Source of the DNA: JBNKEI01 sp050288705
GTDB lineage: Bacteria > Myxococcota > Myxococcia > Myxococcales > UBA5297
DNA: 34,593 nucleotides
NCBI GenBank assembly: GCA_050288705.1
Contig: JBNKEI010000153.1
Location: 1 to 34,593 of the forward strand
Reading direction: 5' to 3'
Shown here: positions 16,402-25,955 of the stretch, piece after piece
How positions within the stretch are numbered: position 1 is the first letter of the stretch
How the letters are laid out: each line of letters begins with the position of its first letter
Position numbers and translations under genes: made by a program
Notes under the pieces: model-generated
Database searches by the model: none
The model's input: only the letters and a program-made list of their open reading frames with translations
Told to the model about the DNA's origin: nothing

Positions 16402-18978
16402 CTAAACAAAAACCGCTTTCTCTTTGCATATTCGCAGCACATTTAACCCCCCAAATAAAGCACCAGCAATTTCTAATGGCTTAGCCGTAGCTTCATTACC
16501 TGCTTTAAGCAGAAATGACACTTTTTTAGGAGATTGGTATTGTAATTCTTTAATTACCAGCTTGAGATCTATTTGACGAACAGGTTTAGCATTTCTACCT
16601 GATTTGGCTAGCAAATTGTTTCCTCTAGTAATAACTAAAGATTCGTCAAGACAAAACTTTTTTATTATTTCAATCAATTCATTTTCGCCACACCCTGCAT
16701 CAAAATGAAAACAATAACGAATCCAGCGTATTGCAGTAGAAAGAGAAGGCTCGTTTGCAGTAATCGAATCGACTCTAATAAAAGGCAATAAAGCAGGGAG
16801 TTGTGGACACAATACCGATTCTACTTCACTCATATTCAAAGTCTGAGTCAGCTCGATATCGCAATATTCCGCCTGCGATTCTACGCCTACCGGACAAGCT
16901 GGACCAAATGATATTCGCGGTCGAGGATTAAATCCTCGTGAATAGGCTAAAGGCAATCCCGAACGACGTAATGCACGAAGAAGAGCATTCATAGTCTCTA
17001 AATGACTCAAAGCAATGGCTCTCTCTTTTTTGCCATATTGCAGTCTTATAAAGAACCGAGTTTCCTCTTTTGCTTTGCTGATTGATTTTTCCCAGACCGG
17101 CGTTTGGTCGGAAATAGAAAAATCCTTTATTTCGTATATGCGATTACCTATTTTCTCGTCGCAAACGCCGCACCCTTGACAAGGACCAGAAACACAGTTA
17201 TCCAAAGCAATTAAAGAACGACTTCGTTCCCGTTCTTTTAACAAAAATTCCCGGCTCACTCCTGCATCCAAATGATTCCAGGGTAAAATTTCGTTCTCCG
17301 ATCGTTCGCGATGGGCTTGGAAGGAGAAAGAAACCTGGTGCTGCTTTTCCATTTCTGCAAACGCCTTTTCCCAACGTTCGAAAGAAAAATGCTCGGTCCA
17401 TCCGTCTAGCTTCTGTCCTAAACGCCAGGCGTGATGCACAGCGGTAGCTACTCGGCGATCACCGCGAGCTAGGGCCGCCTCCACCAATGAGCCTTTGGCT
17501 TCGTGATATCGGTAAATTAATGCTCCTGGTCGAGGTAAAGCGCTGCGCAGCAAATCGTGTTTGCGCATAGTTTCCGCAACCCCAATCATTGGCTCCCATT
17601 GGAAAGGAGTAAAAGGTTTAGGCACAAACGTGGAAACTGCTAAATTAATACGTGCGTCAGGCCGAATGGATTTCGACCAACCAAGAGCCCGTCTAGCAAG
17701 CTGAGCAATGGCAAGTATGTCTTGATCGCTTTCAGTGGGAAGGCCAATCATGAAATAAAGCTTGACCATACTCCAACCTGAACTAAAAACACTTTGAATA
17801 GCTTTTTTCAGATTTTCTTCCGAATTTCCTTTATTAATTACTTTGCGTAAACGTTCGCTGGCTGCCTCCGGTGCAATTGTGAAACCAGTTTTGCGTACTT
17901 TTCCAATTTGTTTGGCTAGTTGCTCATTCATGGTTTCGGTACGCAATGAAGGCAAAGAAATAGCTACTTTTTCTGGCGCAAATTGCTCAAAAAAGGTTTC
18001 TAACAATGGATTTATGCAACCATAATCTCCTGCGGAAAGAGAAAGAAATCCTGCCTCTTCCCATCCAGTATTGGCTAGTCCTTTACGTACGGTTTCCAAT
18101 ACCTGTTGCGGATGGCGCTGACGAACCGGTCGAGAAATCATTCCTACTTGGCAAAAACGGCACCCACGAGCGCAACCACGTTGAATTTCCACGGGAAAAC
18201 GGTCGTGAACAGTCTGCATAAAAGGTACAACTGGCTGCTCGCCACCAGGTACGGTATTTAAATCGGAAACTACTCTTCGCTTTATCCGCTCATACCCAGA
18301 ACGCAGCGGAATTATTTCGGCAATGGTTTTATCGTTTTTGTAACGCACTTCAAAAAACGAGGGGACATATACCCCGGGAATTTGAGAAAGGCTTGCCAGA
18401 AGCTCTTGGCGAGAACCGCTTGCTTCTTTCCATTGCGCCACTAGTTGGGATATCTCTAGTACTACTTCTTCCCCATCTCCTAAAACCATGGCATCGAAAA
18501 AGGGCGCGACTGGCTCCCCATTCAAGGTGCAGGGACCGCCTGCCAGGACCAAAGGATGATGTTCTTGGCGGTCACGAGAATAAATGGGCACACCTGCCAA
18601 ATCGAGCATTTCTAAACAGGTGGCATAGCAGGCTTCGAATTGCAGCGAAAAACCAAGAATATCGAAGTCTCTTAGCGGAGCACGCGATTCCCACGACCAA
18701 AGAGGAATACCCCGTTGGCGCTGTAATTGCGCCATGTCGGGCCAGGGCATAAATGCCCGTTCGCAAGCTATATCTGGCACAGAATTCAGCACCTCATACA
18801 GCACGCGAAAACCCAAATTGCTCATTCCTACTTCATAGACATCGGGAAAACACAAAGCCCAGGTTGCTCGCATGGCAGGTAAATCTTTGCGCACACTATT
18901 CACCTCCCCGCCAACGTAGCGAGAGGGTTTTTGCGCGGCAATTACCAGGTTATCTATTTCTAGCGCTCTGTACTTCAC
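16402..18978 (-). CDS. B12-type radical SAM protein fused to DUF2344 domain
   Basis: The 858-aa fusion has an N-terminal cobalamin-binding-like domain (WALCFPDVYEVGMSNLGFRV, about 40-59), a radical SAM core with the CX3CX2C motif in QRGCARGCRFCQVGM (C269, C273, C276) and LYFMIGLPTESDQD, a Cys-rich CVSGPCQGCGVCDEK linker, and a C-terminal DUF2344 (radical SAM-linked) domain from about residue 640 (LSHLETMNALLRALRRSGLP, YSRGFNPRPRISFGPACPVG). In other genomes such genes sit next to RNase E/G genes, as they nearly do here, suggesting a shared RNA- or ribosome-linked role, though the reaction is unknown. The start is a GTG with GGAAGGAG ten bases upstream. Confidence 0.93.
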   Translation of the reverse strand: MKYRALEIDNLVIAAQKPSRYVGGEVNSVRKDLPAMRATWALCFPDVYEVGMSNLGFRVLYEVLNSVPDIACERAFMPWPDMAQLQRQRGIPLWSWESRAPLRDFDILGFSLQFEACYATCLEMLDLAGVPIYSRDRQEHHPLVLAGGPCTLNGEPVAPFFDAMVLGDGEEVVLEISQLVAQWKEASGSRQELLASLSQIPGVYVPSFFEVRYKNDKTIAEIIPLRSGYERIKRRVVSDLNTVPGGEQPVVPFMQTVHDRFPVEIQRGCARGCRFCQVGMISRPVRQRHPQQVLETVRKGLANTGWEEAGFLSLSAGDYGCINPLLETFFEQFAPEKVAISLPSLRTETMNEQLAKQIGKVRKTGFTIAPEAASERLRKVINKGNSEENLKKAIQSVFSSGWSMVKLYFMIGLPTESDQDILAIAQLARRALGWSKSIRPDARINLAVSTFVPKPFTPFQWEPMIGVAETMRKHDLLRSALPRPGALIYRYHEAKGSLVEAALARGDRRVATAVHHAWRLGQKLDGWTEHFSFERWEKAFAEMEKQHQVSFSFQAHRERSENEILPWNHLDAGVSREFLLKERERSRSLIALDNCVSGPCQGCGVCDEKIGNRIYEIKDFSISDQTPVWEKSISKAKEETRFFIRLQYGKKERAIALSHLETMNALLRALRRSGLPLAYSRGFNPRPRISFGPACPVGVESQAEYCDIELTQTLNMSEVESVLCPQLPALLPFIRVDSITANEPSLSTAIRWIRYCFHFDAGCGENELIEIIKKFCLDESLVITRGNNLLAKSGRNAKPVRQIDLKLVIKELQYQSPKKVSFLLKAGNEATAKPLEIAGALFGGLNVLRICKEKAVFV

Positions 18979-19128
18979 AACCTTGATGCTCCTTCCCTAT
19001 GAGAGTTCCGAAAATGAAGCTGCGTCTCGTATCACCTTTTCATGCTCAATGGATAACCAAATGCATACTTGTCTACAAAGAACCCGTCAACGGTTGGTAC
19101 CTTCGAACGTAAGCCCAACAGCCGACCC

Positions 19129-19715
19129 CTATAACCGGACGAAGGCTGCACTCTCGTATCTTTTCCTGGCCGTATTAAATTTGTTTTTTGTATAAAAACG
19201 ATGCCATACTGATACCGAAACAAGGGACAATGTAATCATAAATATATTTGTCAAAATAGAGAAGGAAAAAATGTTGGTTCTAATGGTGGCTCCAATGAAC
19301 ATTATCAGCAATACAGATAATATTAGCATAACGTAGTGCATATAAATGCATTTGAATTTGTGCACAGCTGAACCTAAATCACATGTATATTTGTGAAGCC
19401 GGAGTGCGTCCGACAGATCAAGCTTTTGATTAATGCTTTCCATCCATTTGTCGAAATTGTTGTCAGCATCATTGAGACACAAAAGCCATATCTTTTTCTT
19501 GTATTCTGATTCGTCAAGCACTGATTGCCCTTCCAGAGACACGGGCAATAACACGACGAGTAAATATACCACCACTATAGCTACAACTGCTATCCATGTG
19601 GCAAAAAAAACGGTATTAATGGTGTTGTAATCCAAGCTACCGCAACGAGTCCGGGAAACAAAATCCTTAGAATACCTTTGTTTTCGTTACTAATCCAACC
19701 AATAAGCCCACCCAT
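19129..19715 (-). pseudogene. Membrane protein, reading frame split at a T8 tract
   Basis: An ATG at 19715 with GAGG five bases upstream opens a 41-codon frame (MGGLIGWISNENKGILRILF, then a hydrophobic run) that stops at TAG just after a run of eight T (minus strand; plus-strand A-run 19603-19610). The overlapping frame continues for 168 codons from a TTG at 19635 that has no ribosome site, and holds TM segments near residues 9-31, 95-118 and 124-145 around a soluble helical part. With nine T, or a -1 slip, the two join into one 195-aa membrane protein. An in-frame slippery heptamer T TTT TTG is present. Options are a frameshift mutation, slippage-dependent expression, or a read error. No family recognised. 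Confidence 0.55.
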
Positions 19716-20057
19716 GATGACCTCGCAACTCGCTAGGAAGACCATTGAATTTCTTCTTTGCCTAAATTTTCACTTTTTCAACCATATGCATCATGGGTGT
19801 TCTTAGCCATGCGATGACATATTCAGTGTCACTTGCTTTCTGTTTCATTTCATGAAATGCCCGGAAACAGGTTCCGGATCGTCCGCACTCGGGAAGATCT
19901 AATATTTTCATCTTTTCTGGCTGATACCGGAATGCCATTGAGCACTATTCTTACTTCTGCATCGCTCCATGATAGCCAAGTCGCTATCCCTCCACCTGGG
20001 CAAGAAGGTATGCCTTTTTTAGCTAGTCTTGACCATAACGCCTGTAGCCTACAAAAT
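19716..20057. other. Divergent intergenic region before the MNT-HEPN pair
   Basis: No confident gene. The MNT frame is open back to 19833, but this upstream part resembles no nucleotidyltransferase and lacks good start signals. TTGACC (20029-20034) and CAAAAT (20052-20057) are 17 bases apart and could form a promoter that yields a nearly leaderless MNT mRNA. Confidence 0.3.
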
Positions 20058-20396
20058 ATGATTATGGTTTCTTTGGCGCCAAAATATCGGGAAGCCTTAA
20101 AAAGCTTTAAGGCACAGCTAGTTGCCGAATTTGGTTCTCGCTTGCGACGAATGGTGCTTTTCGGCTCAGTTTCTCGTGGTGAAGAGCGATGGGACTCTGA
20201 CGTAGATGTTCTGGTGTTATTGGACCAAGTATCGCATCGGGAACGCCGTCACATTATTGACCTGGCCGCTGACGAGCTGACTTATCGCGAAGTTTTAATT
20301 TCTCCAACCATCATGTCAGAAACCGATTTTTTGCAGATGGAAGCACGCGAACGCCTTCTTCCTCAAGAAATTGCTCGCGACGGAGTTCTAGTATGA
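20058..20396 (+). CDS. Minimal nucleotidyltransferase (MNT-type antitoxin candidate)
   Basis: The 112-aa protein has the nucleotidyltransferase signature GSX10DXD exactly (GSVSRGEERWDSDVD), followed by a hydrophobic strand VLVLL, as in MNT/MntA proteins. Such proteins adenylylate (AMPylate) the partner HEPN toxin and so neutralise it. The stop overlaps the HEPN gene start as ATGA, which supports coupled expression. The start is uncertain: ATGs at 20010, 20058 and 20064 are possible and none has a strong ribosome site; 20058 gives a typical MNT length. The enzymatic role is family knowledge; antitoxin function here is inferred. Confidence 0.85.
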   Translation: MIMVSLAPKYREALKSFKAQLVAEFGSRLRRMVLFGSVSRGEERWDSDVDVLVLLDQVSHRERRHIIDLAADELTYREVLISPTIMSETDFLQMEARERLLPQEIARDGVLV

Positions 20397-20797
20397 GTCC
20401 GGAAAATCGTACTCTATCAGCTAAAGAAGAGATTATTTCTATGGACGAAGACTTAGCCGCAGCCCGGGCTCTTATTGAATTGGGTTTTCTTAGACCGGCC
20501 ATGACTCGTCTTTACTACGCGGTGTTTCACGCAGCCCGCGCGCTTCTTTTTTCGGAAGGACTTGAACCAAAAACACATGAGGGCGTGCAACATTTGCTGA
20601 ATCTTCATTTTGTTCGCGGGGGACGATTGGAGCCAAAATGGAATCGGATCTACTCGCGGCTGCAAAAATACCGAGAAGAAGCCGACTATGGGAGCGCCAT
20701 TGTTTTTGACCGCGAGGGATTAGATGAGGAGAGTACTGCGGCAACTGAGTTTTGCTCTCGAATACGTGTCTTGCTCGGTCGCCACGGCGTGGAGTGA
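20393..20797 (+). CDS. HEPN domain protein (toxin candidate of an MNT-HEPN pair)
   Basis: A 134-aa all-helical HEPN protein. The signature segment RLYYAVFHAARALLFSEGL (residues 39-57) matches the YYAxFHAA core of the Pfam HEPN family, followed by THEGVQHLLNLHF and REEADYG. An R-x6-H spacing occurs within that core (R39, H46), but whether it is the RNase R-x4-6-H motif of active HEPN toxins is uncertain. The ATG overlaps the upstream MNT stop by four bases. The order is nucleotidyltransferase first. It may be an RNase toxin or an inactive sensor partner. Confidence 0.85.
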   Translation: MSPENRTLSAKEEIISMDEDLAAARALIELGFLRPAMTRLYYAVFHAARALLFSEGLEPKTHEGVQHLLNLHFVRGGRLEPKWNRIYSRLQKYREEADYGSAIVFDREGLDEESTAATEFCSRIRVLLGRHGVE

Positions 20798-21017
20798 ATA
20801 GGCTAGTAGTTCAACCACCTATTATTATTTACTAATAAAAAATTTATTATGATTAATTCAAACCGGGTGCTAGAATAAAGTTAGTTTATTTGCAAACTAC
20901 CCTTCCGAATCAGTTGCCGACCGAAATGCCGACAGGTTTCAAGAAAAATGTTGGCTTTCCTACTTGAGCCTACTTTAAATTGCGACGATTATGGGGCCAC
21001 ATTCAGGAGAGTTCCCA
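20798..21017 (+). promoter_or_regulatory. Intergenic region with candidate promoter for the DUF4013 gene
   Basis: TTGGCT (20951-20956) and TTTAAA (20974-20979) are 17 bases apart, each 4/6 to consensus, and would start transcription about 32 bases before the DUF4013 ATG. Further left, TAATAAA/AAA/TTTATTA (20833-20849) is an AT-only inverted repeat after the HEPN gene and may act as a weak terminator. Confidence 0.35.
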
Positions 21018-21710
21018 ATGCGCTACATGGATGCCTTAAAGGCTTTGTTTAAACACCCTCAATGGGGGAAGCAGGTTCTTTTTACCTCCATTTGCTCGCT
21101 TATTCCCATAGTAGGGAACATTGCTCTGCTTGGTCACTTTTTGGGTGTTTTCGTCCACCAGAGAGAGAATGACCCGCAGACCTATGCCCCGTTTGACTTC
21201 GGTCGCTTGGGTGAATATCTAGGAAAAGGGATATGGCCTTTTCTTGCCCTTTTGATCTCAGGAGTAATTTCCGTTCCTTGCATATTTGTAGCAATGGCGC
21301 CCGTTTTTCTGGCCTCTGCCATAGGTCTGGAAGGAGCCTTGGTTGCTTTAGCCGGTTTTATTAGCCTAGTTCTCTATCTAGTAGTTATCTGTGCGATAAT
21401 GGTACTGCAAGTTCCTTTGTGTATAAAAGCAGGCCTAACCCAGAACCTGGGAGCGGCACTGTCGTGGAGCTTTGTCCGCGATTTCGCTAAAAAAGTGACC
21501 GGCCCCATACTACTGGCAAATCTGTTTTTGTTTGCATTGGCAATTCCGGGAACGATAGTCGGAATACTAACCTGTGGATTGGGAATATTCCCTCTGGTAG
21601 CCATTATGCTATTTACCCAGTGGCAGCTTTTCGGGCAAATTTACCAACTCTACTTGGATCGCGGCGGTGAAGTGATAAATATTCACCCCAAGCTCAAATT
21701 CGGGTCATAG
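21018..21710 (+). CDS. DUF4013 family membrane protein
   Basis: The 230-aa protein starts MRYMDALKALFKHPQWGKQV, the typical amphipathic head of DUF4013 proteins, followed by about six hydrophobic segments (for example SLIPIVGNIALLGHFLG, WPFLALLISGVISVPCIFVA, LANLFLFALAIPGTIVGIL). The end runs WQLFGQIYQLYLDRGG and a short polar tail. It is an inner-membrane protein of unknown function, often seen as a stand-alone gene. The ATG at 21018 has AGGAGA seven bases upstream, which decides against the codons open before it. It stands alone between the HEPN gene and purL on the same strand. Confidence 0.8.
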   Translation: MRYMDALKALFKHPQWGKQVLFTSICSLIPIVGNIALLGHFLGVFVHQRENDPQTYAPFDFGRLGEYLGKGIWPFLALLISGVISVPCIFVAMAPVFLASAIGLEGALVALAGFISLVLYLVVICAIMVLQVPLCIKAGLTQNLGAALSWSFVRDFAKKVTGPILLANLFLFALAIPGTIVGILTCGLGIFPLVAIMLFTQWQLFGQIYQLYLDRGGEVINIHPKLKFGS

Positions 21711-21876
21711 TGCTACTCGAGTTCGCCCTTGGGCGCAAACTAGACCCCTATGCCCGAAGAACAGGCACTTTTTTACTTTTTAGTTGGGGGGGCACTTAAT
21801 AGCCCTCGCTTCGTTTTGTTTTTGTATATACCGTCTGCTGGCGAGCCCGGAGCTCGGAATTAATGAGGAGTAAATC
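21711..21876 (+). other. Gap before purL
   Basis: No gene. A short CGCCCTTGGGCG inverted repeat lies near 21724-21735 and a TGTATATA sequence (-10-like, 21823-21830) about 50 bases before the purL ATG, without a recognisable -35. No purine riboswitch or PurR-like box was recognised. Confidence 0.25.
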
Positions 21877-24800
21877 ATGCCTGTCTTGGAAATTTTCGGC
21901 TCTAGTGCTTTCACTGCTGCTAAACTAGCCCGGCGACTGCTCCAGATACAGAACGAGAATCCTGGCGCAAGCAGTCTAGATGCCAAGTTTATCCATTTCA
22001 TAGATCTGCACTCGCCTCTTACCCCGGAAAATCAAGCAACGCTAGAACAACTACTTTGCTACGGGCCACAAGAGAACCGAGCTTGGCCTGGCGGAAAAGA
22101 ATTCCGGGTAGTTCCTCGCATCGGCACCATTTCTCCCTGGTCTTCCAAAGCTACCGAAATTGCTCGTATTTGTGGGCTTTCCTCAGTACGGCGCATTGAG
22201 CGAGGCATCGTGTATTGCATAGAAGGTGCTGTTCACAATGAAAAGGCCTTGGAAAAGTGCATACATGACCGCATGACCGAATCTATTCTCCAGCACTCAC
22301 AAAGCCCTGCTCTATTGTTCCAGCAAACCCCTCCTCGACCTTTGCATATCATCGATATTTTGGGTTCAGGATCGCAGGCTCTTATCCAAGCCAATACTGA
22401 GTTAGGCTTGGCGCTCTCTCCTGACGAAATTGAGTATTTGGTTAGCAATTTTACTCAAATGGAACGTAACCCTACCGATGTAGAACTGATGATGTTCGCC
22501 CAGGCAAATAGCGAACATTGTCGCCACAAAATATTTAACGCTACTTTTAGTATTGATGGAGTTTTGCAGCCGCATTCCCTATTCGAGATGATCCGTTGTA
22601 GCTTCCAAGCCAGTCCTCAGAAAATTCTCTCTGCTTACAAAGACAATGCCGCGGTAATTGAGGGGTTTGAGGCTAACCGGTTTTTTCCTGATCCGCAAAC
22701 TCGGGTATACCGCAACCATCGCGAACCAACCCATATTCTCATGAAAGTGGAAACTCACAATCATCCTACCGCCATCTCTCCGCATCCCGGCGCCGCCACT
22801 GGCGCCGGGGGAGAAATTAGAGATGAGGGAGCAACCGGAAAAGGAGCCAAACCTAAAGCCGGGCTTACTGGCTTTTCGGTTTCTAATCTACGTATTCCTG
22901 GAGCAATCCAACCCTGGGAAAAAGAATACGGCAAGCCTGATCGTATAGTAAGTGCTCTCGACATTATGATTGATGGTCCCTTGGGGGGAGCGGCATTCAA
23001 CAATGAGTTTGGTCGACCGAATTTAGCAGGCTATTTTCGAACATTTGAGCAAGAAATCGCTACTCCCTGCGGCAAAGAAATACGTGGTTATCACAAGCCG
23101 ATTATGGTCGCGGGAGGCCTAGGGAATGTTCGTGCCGCACACGTGCAAAAGTCTCCGTTCGATCCGGGAACCGCCGTAGTGGTATTAGGAGGTCCAGCCA
23201 TGCTCATTGGGCTGGGCGGAGGAGCCGCTTCTTCGCTATCTTCAGGCCACTCGCACGAAAATCTCGATTTTGCTTCGGTTCAACGGGACAATCCGGAAAT
23301 GCAGCGCCGTTGCCAAGAGGTAATAGACCGCTGTTGGGCTTTGGGAGAAAAAAACCCTATCTGCTCTATTCACGATGTGGGCGCCGGGGGATTATCCAAC
23401 GCTCTTCCCGAGCTAATTAACGATGGGGGACGAGGCGGCAAATTCAATTTACGAAAAATACTTTCTGACGAACCAGGATTGTCTCCTTTAGAAATCTGGT
23501 GCAATGAAGCCCAAGAACGTTATGTATTAGCCATTGAACCGCAGGGATTAGCAATATTCGAAGAAATATGCCGGCGTGAACGCTGCCCCTACGCGGTAGT
23601 GGGCGAAGCCATTCGAGAAAAACAGCTTGTGCTAGAAGATTCGGAATTCACTGATTACCAGCAGCCAATTAACATGCCCCTCAGTGTTCTCTTAGGCAAG
23701 CCTCCCAAAATGCATCGCAATGCAGAACATGTACCCGTGAAACAAAAACACTGGGAATATGGTGCGGTTACTCTGCCGGATGCTATTGAGCGAGTATTTA
23801 GACTTCCCTCAGTAAGTGACAAAACGTTCCTCATTACTATTGGTGATCGCACGGTAGGAGGCCTGGTATCTCGCGACCAAATGGTAGGGCCCTGGCAAGT
23901 TCCTGTAGCCGACGCTGCGGTTACCTGCCTAGATTTTGATAGCTATACCGGCGAAGCCATGGCCATGGGGGAACGAGCTCCTATTGCCTTATTAGATGCC
24001 GCCGCCTCGGCACGCATGGCTGTCGCCGAAGCAATAACTAATATCGCCTGTACAGCCATTCCTAATTTGTCCAGTATCAAACTTTCTGCCAATTGGATGG
24101 CCGCAGCCGGTCACCCTGGAGAAGATGCACGTCTCTACGACGCAGTACGAGCAATAGGCTCTGAGCTTTGTCCTGCATTGGGAATTGCTATTCCGGTAGG
24201 CAAAGATTCCATGTCTATGAAAACAGTTTGGCAAGACCACGGCCAGGCGCAATCGGTAACCGCTCCTCTTTCACTTATAATTACCGCCTTTGCTCCCGTA
24301 CCCGACGTTCGTCGCGCACTCACTCCAGAAATTCGCTGGGGCCAGGAAAACACTGAATTATTGCTCATCGACTTAGGTAAGGGACAAAACCGTCTTGGTG
24401 GCTCTGCGTTTGCGCAAGTATACGGGGAAATTGGAACTACTCCCCCCGATTTGGATAATCCCGAGCTGCTCAAGGACTTCTTTTTTGCAATTCAGCAACT
24501 TCACCAGAACGATTTGCTTTTAGCCTATCACGACCGTTCGGACGGTGGGCTAATGGCAACCCTGGTAGAAATGGCTTTCGCTTCCAAACTGGGAATTAGT
24601 ATTAATATCTCGCAACTGCCTGGCGATCCACTTTCTATTCTTTTCAATGAAGAATTGGGCGCAGTTATTCAAATACGTGCTGCCGATGTGGAAAGAGTTA
24701 CCAATATTTTAGAAAGAAATAGCCTAAAAGGCTGTGTACAGCGAATAGGTCAACCTAATCAGACTAACCAAGTTACTGTCACGAAAAAAGAAAGAATAAT

Positions 24801-25767
24801 ATTAACGTATTCACTAGAAACATTACGACAAATCTGGTCGGAAACTACTTATAAAATGCAGTCCATACGCGACGACCCGTCTTGCGCTACCGAGGAGCAA
24901 GAAACTCGTGTTTCCCGAGAACCTGGTCTTAAGGTAGAAACCACTTTTAACGAATCGGAAGATATTGCTGCTCCATATATTTTGCGCGGTTTACGTCCAC
25001 AAATAGCTATCCTTCGAGAGCAAGGAGTAAATGGGCAAATCGAAATGGCCGCGGCATTTCAAAGAGCTGGATTTGAAGCCTTGGATGTACATATGAGCGA
25101 CATTCTCGAAGGAAGAACGCATCTATCTGCATTTCACGGATTGGCAGCTTGCGGTGGATTTTCCTACGGAGATGTACTGGGTGCAGGCGAAGGCTGGGCC
25201 AAATCAATTTTATTTAACCGCCGGGCACGCCAGGAATTTGAGGAATTCTTTGCACGCTCCGACAGCTTCACATTAGGAGTATGTAATGGATGCCAAATGC
25301 TTTCTAATTTACGGGAATTAATACCCGGAGCGGAAGGATGGCCTCGGTTTGTCCGCAATCGCTCTGAGCAATTTGAAGCTCGTTTATCTTTAGTGAGAAT
25401 TGAAGACACTCCTTCCGTACTTTTCCAGGGAATGGCGGGTTCTCTAATACCTATTGCCGTAGCTCACGGAGAAGGGCGAGCAGAGTTCCAGCCAGAGTTC
25501 CCCCCAGAAAAACTTGCCGAAAAAAACCAAATCGCCGCCCGTTTTGTAAATAATCGAGGAGAAATTACCGAACACTATCCAGAAAATCCCAACGGCTCTC
25601 CGGAAGGAATAACCGCCATGACCACTAGCGATGGAAGGGTCACTATTCTTATGCCCCACCCCGAACGAGTGTTCCGCACGATTCAATTCTCTTGGTACCC
25701 TCAAAGAGGCAACGACGACAGCCCCTGGATGCGCCTATTTCGTAACGCCCGAGTTTGGGTAGGATAA
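21877..25767 (+). CDS. purL: Phosphoribosylformylglycinamidine synthase, large single-chain form
   Basis: PurL makes FGAM from FGAR, glutamine and ATP in the fourth step of purine synthesis. At 1296 aa it is the fused long form, not the PurSLQ set. The N-terminal PurS-like domain and linker lead to two AIRS-like halves (THNHPTAISPHPGAATGAGG and KAGLTGFSVSNLRIPG; GDRTVGGLVSRDQMVGPWQ). A C-terminal class I glutamine amidotransferase carries the nucleophile C1136 (LGVCNGCQM) and the His/Glu pair H1261 and E1263 (PHPERVF). GAGGAG lies seven bases before the ATG. It has no purine-pathway neighbour here. All catalytic residues that I can locate are present. Confidence 0.97.
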   Translation: MPVLEIFGSSAFTAAKLARRLLQIQNENPGASSLDAKFIHFIDLHSPLTPENQATLEQLLCYGPQENRAWPGGKEFRVVPRIGTISPWSSKATEIARICGLSSVRRIERGIVYCIEGAVHNEKALEKCIHDRMTESILQHSQSPALLFQQTPPRPLHIIDILGSGSQALIQANTELGLALSPDEIEYLVSNFTQMERNPTDVELMMFAQANSEHCRHKIFNATFSIDGVLQPHSLFEMIRCSFQASPQKILSAYKDNAAVIEGFEANRFFPDPQTRVYRNHREPTHILMKVETHNHPTAISPHPGAATGAGGEIRDEGATGKGAKPKAGLTGFSVSNLRIPGAIQPWEKEYGKPDRIVSALDIMIDGPLGGAAFNNEFGRPNLAGYFRTFEQEIATPCGKEIRGYHKPIMVAGGLGNVRAAHVQKSPFDPGTAVVVLGGPAMLIGLGGGAASSLSSGHSHENLDFASVQRDNPEMQRRCQEVIDRCWALGEKNPICSIHDVGAGGLSNALPELINDGGRGGKFNLRKILSDEPGLSPLEIWCNEAQERYVLAIEPQGLAIFEEICRRERCPYAVVGEAIREKQLVLEDSEFTDYQQPINMPLSVLLGKPPKMHRNAEHVPVKQKHWEYGAVTLPDAIERVFRLPSVSDKTFLITIGDRTVGGLVSRDQMVGPWQVPVADAAVTCLDFDSYTGEAMAMGERAPIALLDAAASARMAVAEAITNIACTAIPNLSSIKLSANWMAAAGHPGEDARLYDAVRAIGSELCPALGIAIPVGKDSMSMKTVWQDHGQAQSVTAPLSLIITAFAPVPDVRRALTPEIRWGQENTELLLIDLGKGQNRLGGSAFAQVYGEIGTTPPDLDNPELLKDFFFAIQQLHQNDLLLAYHDRSDGGLMATLVEMAFASKLGISINISQLPGDPLSILFNEELGAVIQIRAADVERVTNILERNSLKGCVQRIGQPNQTNQVTVTKKERIILTYSLETLRQIWSETTYKMQSIRDDPSCATEEQETRVSREPGLKVETTFNESEDIAAPYILRGLRPQIAILREQGVNGQIEMAAAFQRAGFEALDVHMSDILEGRTHLSAFHGLAACGGFSYGDVLGAGEGWAKSILFNRRARQEFEEFFARSDSFTLGVCNGCQMLSNLRELIPGAEGWPRFVRNRSEQFEARLSLVRIEDTPSVLFQGMAGSLIPIAVAHGEGRAEFQPEFPPEKLAEKNQIAARFVNNRGEITEHYPENPNGSPEGITAMTTSDGRVTILMPHPERVFRTIQFSWYPQRGNDDSPWMRLFRNARVWVG

Positions 25768-25955
25768 TGCCATTCCCCGGGGCAACCGCCCTATTGCTAA
25801 GGCTTTTAGCCCCGAGTAAGTGGCAAGCGAAATAATCAATTGCGCAGCTTACCAGTCAATGAGTTTGAAGTGGAGCCACCCTAAACAGAGCAACAACAAG
25901 TTGTGCTTCGCCTAAGGCAGAAAATAAAAATAGGTTTCGGCAATTGCCTCAGAAA
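25768..25955. terminator. Convergent gap between purL and the Cys/Gly repeat gene
   Basis: CGGGGC (from about 25778) and GCCCCG (to about 25817) can pair around a loop that itself holds GGCTTTTAGCC. This is the only terminator-like structure seen; no T-run follows, so its role is uncertain. No gene in the rest. Confidence 0.25.

Noticed and set aside
19833..20057. N-terminal extension of the MNT protein
   Set aside because: Open frame but no similarity to nucleotidyltransferases and no good start signal; probably leader DNA.
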